A stretch of DNA of 5,005 nt from Cellulomonadaceae bacterium (GTDB lineage Bacteria; Actinomycetota; Actinomycetes; Actinomycetales; Cellulomonadaceae): positions 1-5,005 of the forward strand of contig JAITCS010000081.1 of assembly GCA_031282935.1 (NCBI GenBank), written 5' to 3'. Position 1 is the first letter of the stretch. Each line of letters starts with the position of its first letter. The position numbers were made by a program, and so were the translations under genes. Shown piece by piece: positions 1 to 4,379 of the stretch. The notes under the pieces were generated by a model. The model saw only the letters and a program-made list of their open reading frames with translations, was not told the origin of the DNA and searched no databases.

Positions 1-1224
1 CTGCACAGCCGCCTCAGTTTGCAATGGGCGATAACTTTCGGCGGCAGCGCCGGGTTGGGGTTGCTCGTGTTGGCCGCGCGGCTGCATTGGGACAGCGATA
101 GGTCATTCCAGGGCCTGATGTTCGGGGCGGCGCTGGCATCGGTATTTATTTTATGGCTGATATTGGGATTCCCCCAGCTTGGCGCGCGTTTGGAAGTGTG
201 GCCGCTGCGGTGGTTGGGCCAAAAATCATACGGAATATTCCTGTGGCATTGGCCCCTGCTAGTGATTACGTTGGCCGCTTTTGGCCGCCGTCCCTACGCC
301 TCAAAATGGTGGGTAATAGCGCTGGTGTTGGCGAGCACGCTCGCTATGACGGCGCTGACCGAACGGTTGGTACACGCGCCCCTGCACACCCTGGGGTTGC
401 GCGGTTATTTCCGCAGGGTCTGGCAACTGCCTCGGTTTGCGCGCGTCGCGATCGCTACAATCGCTGCTACGGGCCTGATTGGAACGGCCGCCGCTGCTGC
501 AACCGCGCCGTCCCAATCGGAGATAACAAGGCAAATCCTGGCCGGTGCGGAGGCGGCCTCCTTAACCCGTCAGGACGCGCACCCGGTTCCGCCGCACCCG
601 GTTCCTCCGCATGTAACGGAGCCGGTGGCGTTACCGGACACGGCCGCAACCGTACCCGTGGGTGCGGAACTGCTCGACGGCGGGCTATTCGACCAAGAGG
701 TCGCGGCGCAAGCTGCGCAGGTGCAGCCGCCCGACGGGGTGGAACTGACGGCCATCGGCGATTCGGTGCTGTTGGGAGCGGTGCCGCAACTGCTGGAGCA
801 ACTGCCGGGCATATATATTGACGGCGCTGTGTCGCGGCAATTCCGACACGCCTTGCCGATTCTGGCCGACCTCAACGAGGCCGAACTATTGCGACCTTAC
901 GTGCTGATTGCCCTCGCTACGAACGGCGCGGTCAAACCAGAGGCCATTGATCGGGTCTTGGCCGAAATCGGCCCGGACAGAGTGGCCCTTTTCGTCACAG
1001 GTTACGGTGAGCGGGTGTGGATCGCCGAATCCAACGAAACCCTGGCGGCAGCCGCCGCGCGCTACCCTGGGCAGGTGGTGCTAGTGGACTGGAACGCCGC
1101 TGTCAGCGCCGACCCAGAACTGCTCGGCGGCGACGGGATACACCCCTCCGTTCCAGGCATGGAACGTTACGCGCAACTGGTCGCGGAGGCCTTGGCGCAA
1201 ACAGGAGTAGCGGGACGCGATTGA
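1..1224 (+). CDS. Acyltransferase-3 membrane protein with C-terminal SGNH domain (5' partial)
   Basis: This is the C-terminal 407 residues of an OafA/OatA-type O-acyltransferase; the frame is open to base 1, so the TTG at 19 is internal and the true start lies upstream. Numbering from base 1, hydrophobic helices lie near residues 9-26, 38-57, 76-95, 103-120 and 147-169. The segment LGQKSYGIFLWHWPLL (about 72-87) is typical of the last part of the acyltransferase-3 bundle. An Ala/Pro-rich linker with a HPVPP repeat leads to an SGNH domain: IGDSV with candidate nucleophile Ser255, ATNG (Asn308) as block III, and DGIHP with Asp378 and His381. Such fusions move an acyl group, often acetyl, across the membrane onto surface polysaccharide or peptidoglycan; the acceptor here is unknown. 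Block III has Ala where Gly is usual. The next gene encodes a related free SGNH protein. Confidence 0.9.
   Translation: MHSRLSLQWAITFGGSAGLGLLVLAARLHWDSDRSFQGLMFGAALASVFILWLILGFPQLGARLEVWPLRWLGQKSYGIFLWHWPLLVITLAAFGRRPYASKWWVIALVLASTLAMTALTERLVHAPLHTLGLRGYFRRVWQLPRFARVAIATIAATGLIGTAAAAATAPSQSEITRQILAGAEAASLTRQDAHPVPPHPVPPHVTEPVALPDTAATVPVGAELLDGGLFDQEVAAQAAQVQPPDGVELTAIGDSVLLGAVPQLLEQLPGIYIDGAVSRQFRHALPILADLNEAELLRPYVLIALATNGAVKPEAIDRVLAEIGPDRVALFVTGYGERVWIAESNETLAAAAARYPGQVVLVDWNAAVSADPELLGGDGIHPSVPGMERYAQLVAEALAQTGVAGRD
580..609 (+). repeat. Two-copy 15-bp tandem repeat in the linker of the acyltransferase
   Basis: CACCCGGTTCCGCCG (580-594) is followed directly by CACCCGGTTCCTCCG (595-609), with one mismatch. 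The two copies encode HPVPP-HPVPP, followed by His and Val, in the stretch between the last membrane helix and the SGNH domain. It is a short in-frame repeat, probably a flexible or extended Pro-rich spacer whose copy number could vary between strains. Confidence 0.85.
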
Positions 1225-1250
1225 CAAAGCGTTTCACTACTCGCTAAAGC
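1221..1250 (+). promoter_or_regulatory. Possible promoter for the secreted SGNH gene
   Basis: A perfect TTGACA (1221-1226) overlaps the TGA stop of the preceding gene. At an 18-base spacing there is only TAAAGC (1245-1250), which matches 3 of 6 positions of TATAAT. AAAGCG occurs twice, at 1226-1231 and 1246-1251. The -35 match is good and the -10 is poor, so this is a weak call; the gene could equally be read through from upstream across the 92-base gap. Confidence 0.25.
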
Positions 1251-1316
1251 GCTCGGTGGTACTCACCTGTGCGCATTTGGCGTTGAGTGGCACCAGGGGT
1301 GGTTCACTATTGAGAA

Positions 1317-2042
1317 ATGCCAAGACACCGGATACGCAACGTCGCGTTAGGTACTATTGCTGGAATTGCGACTTCAATGTTCACCCTAATGCCGGGGCAG
1401 GCCTTTGCGCCTACGTTGGATGAGTTCCCGCAAAAAGCTGAAACTGTTGTGACCGCTTGCGGGTTGCTGCCCAGCGAGCTCGAATTAGTCGGTGCGATTG
1501 AGGGGTTTGAAGTGGCCGCTGTGGACGTGCAATACCTTGAGCCAGTGGTGGAGGTGCCAGGTGGCGCCCAGATCACTGCTGTTGGTGATTCTTTGATGGT
1601 GGGGGCTACACCTTACCTGGAGGGGCTGCTGCCCGGGATTTCGATTGACGCCGAGGTGGGGCGCGCCCTGCCCGCCGGGATGGACATTCTCGACACCCAA
1701 AACGAGCACGGCGAGGTGCGCGAATTTGTGGTGCTGGGCCTGGCCACCAACGCTGGTGTGCGGTTGGAACAGTACGATGAGATAGTCAACCACATTGGCA
1801 CTGACCGCGCTTTGATTCTGGTGAACGCTTGGGGCGATCGCACCTGGATTCCGGGCGGTAACGAGCAGGTGGCGGCGGCTGCCGCCCAGTACCCGAACCT
1901 GATTACCATCGCGGATTGGCACGGCTTGATTGCTGAACACCCGGAGTTTATGGGCCCCGACGGAATCCACCCCACCGAGGCTGGCAAGGCTGCCTACGCG
2001 AACCTGATTGTGGAGACTTTGGCCAAGGCCGCGCACGCCTAG
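1317..2042 (+). CDS. Secreted stand-alone SGNH-family protein, paralogous to the SGNH domain upstream
   Basis: A 241-residue exported SGNH/GDSL-like protein. The N-terminus has basic residues (Arg3, Arg5, Arg7), a hydrophobic core near 9-26 and a likely signal peptidase site after Ala29-Phe30-Ala31. The start is fixed by an in-frame TGA at 1311-1313; the Shine-Dalgarno is poor (AGGGG at 1295-1299 is 17 bases from ATG). A low-similarity region (32-84) precedes the SGNH domain: VGDSL with Ser92, LATNAG with Asn145 as block III, and PDGIHP with Asp215 and His218. From TAVGDS to the C-terminus it aligns colinearly with the SGNH part of the acyltransferase gene upstream, including DR, W-I, NE, AAAAA-YP, DW, PE and DGIHP. 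It lacks any acyltransferase-3 helices. It is probably a surface esterase or acyl-transfer partner acting on the same glycan; the substrate cannot be read from sequence. Confidence 0.85.
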   Translation: MPRHRIRNVALGTIAGIATSMFTLMPGQAFAPTLDEFPQKAETVVTACGLLPSELELVGAIEGFEVAAVDVQYLEPVVEVPGGAQITAVGDSLMVGATPYLEGLLPGISIDAEVGRALPAGMDILDTQNEHGEVREFVVLGLATNAGVRLEQYDEIVNHIGTDRALILVNAWGDRTWIPGGNEQVAAAAAQYPNLITIADWHGLIAEHPEFMGPDGIHPTEAGKAAYANLIVETLAKAAHA

Positions 2043-2071
2043 CCGAAACTAGGGCCCGTTTGTTCCAGGCC

Positions 2072-2100
2072 AGCGCCCGCTGAAGCTCAGCTAGCGCGCT
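2072..2100 (+). terminator. GC-rich hairpin after the SGNH gene, possible tail-less terminator
   Basis: Thirty bases past the stop, GCTGA (2079-2083) pairs with TCAGC (2087-2091) around an AGC loop. Outside it AGCGC (2072-2076) pairs with GCGCT (2096-2100), with a CC/TAGC internal loop. The + strand is followed by TAAAAAAAG, not a T-run, so this is not a canonical intrinsic terminator. Its place after a stop codon is the main argument for termination or mRNA end protection. Confidence 0.3.
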
Positions 2101-2101
2101 T

Positions 2102-2136
2102 AAAAAAAGCCGATGCGAGGAAAACCCACCTCGTCG
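2102..2136 (-). terminator. Minus-strand intrinsic-terminator-like element
   Basis: Read on the minus strand, a hairpin is followed by GC and seven Ts. In plus coordinates, CGA (2111-2113) pairs with TCG (2134-2136), and CGAGG (2116-2120) with CCTCG (2129-2133), with a TG bulge and an 8-base loop; the run of As is 2102-2108. The form fits an intrinsic terminator for leftward transcription, yet there is no convincing minus-strand gene to its right. It may stop antisense transcripts, or be chance. Confidence 0.3.
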
Positions 2137-2142
2137 CCGAAC

Positions 2143-2148
2143 TAACAT
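2143..2148 (+). promoter_or_regulatory. Possible -10 element for the flavocytochrome operon
   Basis: TAACAT fits the TANNNT form common at actinobacterial sigma-A-type promoters and matches 4 of 6 positions of TATAAT. No good -35 lies 16-18 bases upstream. A transcript starting about 7 bases downstream (near 2155) would begin just ahead of the GCGGGGG stretch (2164-2170) and the candidate leader ORF. This is a short motif in an intergenic region, so the support is weak. Confidence 0.2.
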
Positions 2149-2175
2149 TGCGCCGCCAGCGTTGCGGGGGCAAAA

Positions 2176-2292
2176 ATGTCTGGCAAGGGTGCCAGAATGG
2201 CGAACATGAGATTTGGGCTCTTTCAGGTGCGCCCCCAACACCCGGGGCGAAAGTCGTTTGCCTGCGTGCCAAGCGGATCGGGTGGCCGGTAA
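2176..2292 (+). CDS. Candidate 38-residue leader ORF coupled to the flavocytochrome gene
   Basis: ATG at 2176 opens a 38-codon frame ending in TAA at 2290-2292, which shares its last base with the ATG of the next gene (TAATG). A purine-rich GCGGGGG (2164-2170) sits 5 bases before the ATG and could act as a ribosome binding site. The next gene has no clear Shine-Dalgarno of its own, which would fit translational coupling. The predicted peptide begins MSGKGARMANMRFG, has seven Lys/Arg, no acidic residue, one Cys and no membrane helix. I recognise no family. Another frame is also open across the region, so the ORF may be chance; internal ATGs at 2197 and 2206 are alternative starts. Confidence 0.25.
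   Translation: MSGKGARMANMRFGLFQVRPQHPGRKSFACVPSGSGGR
2179..2196 (+). repeat. Perfect 7-bp inverted repeat in the flavocytochrome leader
   Basis: TCTGGCA-AGGG-TGCCAGA is a perfect 7-bp stem with a 4-base loop. It begins right after the ATG of the candidate leader ORF. No T-run follows on the + strand, so it is not a + strand terminator. It could be an operator for a dimeric repressor or an RNA hairpin affecting translation. Confidence 0.5.
2220..2253 (+). other. Second leader hairpin
   Basis: CTTTC (2220-2224) can pair with GAAAG (2249-2253), and GCCCC (2231-2235) with GGGGC (2244-2248), leaving a 6-base bulge on one side and an 8-base loop. Together with the stem at 2179-2196 it gives the 5' leader a structured look. 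It does not match any riboswitch consensus I know. Confidence 0.3.
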
Positions 2293-3788
2293 TGACCACA
2301 AATCCGGTGCCTGAAGAACAGTTATTAACCAAAATTGACGACAAAGGCTTGCCGTTTTTCCCCGCGCCGCGTCCGCGCGCGCACTCTCATGCCACCTTGG
2401 GGCTGCTGACTGACACCATCATCTGGGCGCTCGGCGCGGCCGTGGTGGTGTTCTGGTTTGCGGGCGGTGCCTGGGCGGATTTGACGCGCAGTGTCCCGAT
2501 GGCGTTGCAAGCTTTGGGCGCCTTAGTCGGCCTCTTTGCGGCCTTTTTGCTGCTGATGCAGATACTCCTGATGGCGCGAGTCCCGTTCATTGAGCGAGGT
2601 CTGGGCCGCGACGTGATTGTGGCCGTACACCGCAAGCTCGGTTTCCGGGTGTTCTGGCTGGTGCTGGCGCACGTTCTCATAGTGAGCGTGGGGTATTCAT
2701 TCGCGGTGCCACGGTTTGCGATAAATCGGAATCCGTTAGTGCAGTTCACACACATTTTGTCGGATTTCCCTGGCGCTGACCTGGCCTTTTTAGGCACTCT
2801 GGTGCTGTTCGGTGCCGTAATCCTGATGTCTTTGCCGAGTATTCGTAAAAAGTTCCGGTATGAGATTTGGCTGCACTGGCACCTCTTGGCTTACGTTGGC
2901 GTGCTTTTGGTTTTGCCGCACCAACTGTGGAGCGGCGGAAGTTTCATCACCTCGCGGCCCGCTCGCATTTTCTGGTGGACGCTTTGGGGGGTGGTTTTAC
3001 TTTCCGCAGTAGTGTTCCGCCTGATTAGGCCGTTGTGGAATTGGCACAAGCACCAACTGCGCATAGTTTCGGCCGAGCCGGATGGCACGCGCGGCGTCGC
3101 GGTGCAAATGAGCGGGCGCAACCTGAACCAACTGCACGCCCGCGCCGGGCAGTTCTTCATCTGGCGGTTCCTCGACGGGGAGCCGGGTTGGTGGCAAGGC
3201 CACCCGTTCTCGCTGTCCATGCCCCCCACCGACGACAAATACCAGATTTGCGTCCGCGTGGTAGGCGACGGCACAGAGCGGATCAAGAAGCTCAAGCCCG
3301 GCACTCGCGTCATCGCCGAAGGCCCGTACGGTCGGGTAAATGGCGACTTGCGCACTGGCAACAACCTGCTGATGTTCGCCGCAGGCGCGGGCTTAGGGCC
3401 GATGCTTTCTATTCTGGGGGAGCAGAGTTGGGGGCCGGGTGAGGCCACTTTGGTTACCCGCGACAGCAGCGAGGAGGAGGCCATGATGACCGACCAAATC
3501 CAGGCGTTGGTGGATCAGCGGGGCTTGAAGTGGGAGCGGCTCATCGGGAAATCCCCCAAGAACGGCTCCCGCTGGCACCCGGCGGTGGACGACAAAGGCA
3601 CCGGGTTGGACGGCTCCGAAATCATCCAGAAATGGGTGAACGAAATGCCCACCAAAGGCACCGACAATTCGGCTGGCACCGACGTGTTCATGTGCGGCCC
3701 GCCCCCGTGGATGGATGGGGTCAAAACCGACATGGCCAAAGCGGGCATCCCCCATGAGCAAATCCACATCGAAGAGTTCGCGTTTTAG
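2292..3788 (+). CDS. Ferric-reductase-like flavocytochrome b with FAD/NAD(P)H reductase domain
   Basis: A 498-residue transmembrane electron-transfer protein. Six helices lie near residues 34-58, 68-95, 113-138, 163-182, 191-211 and 225-245. His113 and His127 in helix 3 are 14 apart and His197 and His210 in helix 5 are 13 apart, the spacing of the two bis-His hemes in NADPH-oxidase-type flavocytochromes. The cytosolic half has HPFSLS (304-309) and GPYG (344-347) for FAD, AAGAGLGP (363-370) and CGPPP (468-472) for the nicotinamide nucleotide, and an aromatic end EEFAF. It should move electrons from NAD(P)H via FAD and heme to the outer face. The frame is open back to an ATG at 2148, but those 48 extra residues look non-coding; ATG 2292 puts the first helix in a normal place, though its ribosome binding site is weak. 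Ferric iron or oxygen as acceptor is possible, but the following gene suggests a flavoprotein. Confidence 0.9.
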   Translation: MTTNPVPEEQLLTKIDDKGLPFFPAPRPRAHSHATLGLLTDTIIWALGAAVVVFWFAGGAWADLTRSVPMALQALGALVGLFAAFLLLMQILLMARVPFIERGLGRDVIVAVHRKLGFRVFWLVLAHVLIVSVGYSFAVPRFAINRNPLVQFTHILSDFPGADLAFLGTLVLFGAVILMSLPSIRKKFRYEIWLHWHLLAYVGVLLVLPHQLWSGGSFITSRPARIFWWTLWGVVLLSAVVFRLIRPLWNWHKHQLRIVSAEPDGTRGVAVQMSGRNLNQLHARAGQFFIWRFLDGEPGWWQGHPFSLSMPPTDDKYQICVRVVGDGTERIKKLKPGTRVIAEGPYGRVNGDLRTGNNLLMFAAGAGLGPMLSILGEQSWGPGEATLVTRDSSEEEAMMTDQIQALVDQRGLKWERLIGKSPKNGSRWHPAVDDKGTGLDGSEIIQKWVNEMPTKGTDNSAGTDVFMCGPPPWMDGVKTDMAKAGIPHEQIHIEEFAF

Positions 3789-3790
3789 GT

Positions 3791-3796
3791 AGGGGG
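3791..3796 (+). promoter_or_regulatory. Ribosome binding site of the FMN-binding protein gene
   Basis: AGGGGG lies 9 bases before the ATG at 3806, just after the TAG of the flavocytochrome gene. It supports this start and independent re-initiation within one operon. Confidence 0.65.
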
Positions 3797-3805
3797 TTTC
3801 GGAAA

Positions 3806-4267
3806 ATGGGTAAAGAGAAGAAACTGATCGAGGGCTACCCCCGCTTGAGGTCCGCCCGCGTACTGCGGGGAGCGGTCGCCACTTTGGGGGCGGGGGCCGC
3901 CGTGTTCGCCGGTTTGCACGGCCGGGCGCAGTACGAGCGCGTCATTGACTGGGCGGCTCCGGCCGGGGTGATGCCCGCCGAGGCGCTGCGGGACGGGACT
4001 TTCACCGGCCCGGCGGAGGCCATCGCCTCCGGTGACGTTCAGGTTACGGTCACAGTGTCGAACGGGCAGATCGTGGGTGTGGACGCGGATTACCCCACCG
4101 GGAACCGCCAGTCCCGCCTGCGCAACTACGACGCCATCCCAGAACTGGTCGGGCAAGCGATTGGCCGCCAAACCGGGGACCTGAACTTCGTGACCGGCGC
4201 CACCAACACCTCGCGAGCTTTCACCGCGAGCCTGCAAGCCGCCCTCGCCGAAGCCGCTGCCCACTAA
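3806..4267 (+). CDS. Membrane-anchored FMN-binding-domain protein (extracytoplasmic flavin carrier)
   Basis: A 153-residue protein of the FMN-binding domain family (the type found in NqrC/RnfG). A basic N-terminus (1-21) is followed by a short hydrophobic stretch (22-38), likely a signal anchor, then an extracytoplasmic domain with DGTFTG (63-68), V-VTVSNGQIVGV (80-92) and a C-terminal VTGATNTS (129-136). In this family the Thr of (S/T)GAT, here Thr133, is joined to FMN through a phosphoester bond by an ApbE/Ftp flavin transferase. The usual motif has Asp six residues before that Thr; here it is Asn127, with Asp125 two residues earlier. It starts 17 bases after the flavocytochrome stop, with a good ribosome binding site, so the two are probably co-transcribed and the FMN is the likely electron acceptor. 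No flavin transferase gene is in view. The gene is very GC-rich (about 70%, hand count of sampled lines). Confidence 0.88.
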   Translation: MGKEKKLIEGYPRLRSARVLRGAVATLGAGAAVFAGLHGRAQYERVIDWAAPAGVMPAEALRDGTFTGPAEAIASGDVQVTVTVSNGQIVGVDADYPTGNRQSRLRNYDAIPELVGQAIGRQTGDLNFVTGATNTSRAFTASLQAALAEAAAH

Positions 4268-4324
4268 ACGCACCAAACACCCCTAAGCCGGACTCCCCGA
4301 TGCCCTTGCGGTGGCGCGCTCCGG

Positions 4325-4346
4325 ATGCCAGAGATACCCTTGGCAT
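4325..4346 (+). repeat. Inverted repeat upstream of the LRR lipoprotein gene
   Basis: ATGCCA (4325-4330) and TGGCAT (4341-4346) form a 6-bp inverted repeat around 10 bases, and a further TGCCA lies at 4360-4364. The arrangement could be an operator or a weak hairpin after the FMN-protein gene; no T-run follows, so it is not a clear terminator. The rest of the 112-base gap (4268-4379) shows no other feature I can support. Confidence 0.35.
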
Positions 4347-4367
4347 GGGTCTAGGAACGTGCCAGTT

Positions 4368-4373
4368 AAGGGA
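4368..4373 (+). promoter_or_regulatory. Ribosome binding site of the LRR lipoprotein gene
   Basis: AAGGGA sits 6 bases before the ATG at 4380, a near-ideal spacing. It fixes the start, which also gives a complete lipoprotein signal peptide. Confidence 0.65.
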
Positions 4374-4379
4374 TTTGCG

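Noticed and set aside
153..821. Long + strand ORF in a different frame inside the acyltransferase gene
   Set aside because: The translation is Arg/Gly/Ala-rich low-complexity sequence typical of an out-of-frame reading of GC-rich DNA, and the other frame gives recognisable acyltransferase and SGNH motifs.
1485..2036. 183-residue minus-strand ORF opposite the secreted SGNH gene
   Set aside because: It has no recognisable motif and mirrors a well-supported + strand gene; it is a shadow frame.
2148..2291. Upstream in-frame extension of the flavocytochrome to an ATG at 2148 (48 extra residues)
   Set aside because: The added residues are Cys/Trp/Gly-rich without helix or signal character, there is no ribosome binding site at 2148, and the first helix is correctly placed from ATG 2292.
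2220..2291. FMN or cobalamin riboswitch in the flavocytochrome leader
   Set aside because: GAAAGTC and GC-rich stems recall fragments of the FMN aptamer, but the conserved core order and the other conserved segments are absent.
3035..3767. Several + and - strand ORFs inside the reductase half of the flavocytochrome
   Set aside because: All are Arg/Pro/His-rich shadow frames overlapping the FAD and NAD(P)H motifs of the real frame.
4340..4371. Sigma-A promoter for the LRR gene using TTGGCA (4340-4345) as -35
   Set aside because: No -10-like hexamer occurs at 16-19 bases downstream; the best candidates match only two or three positions.
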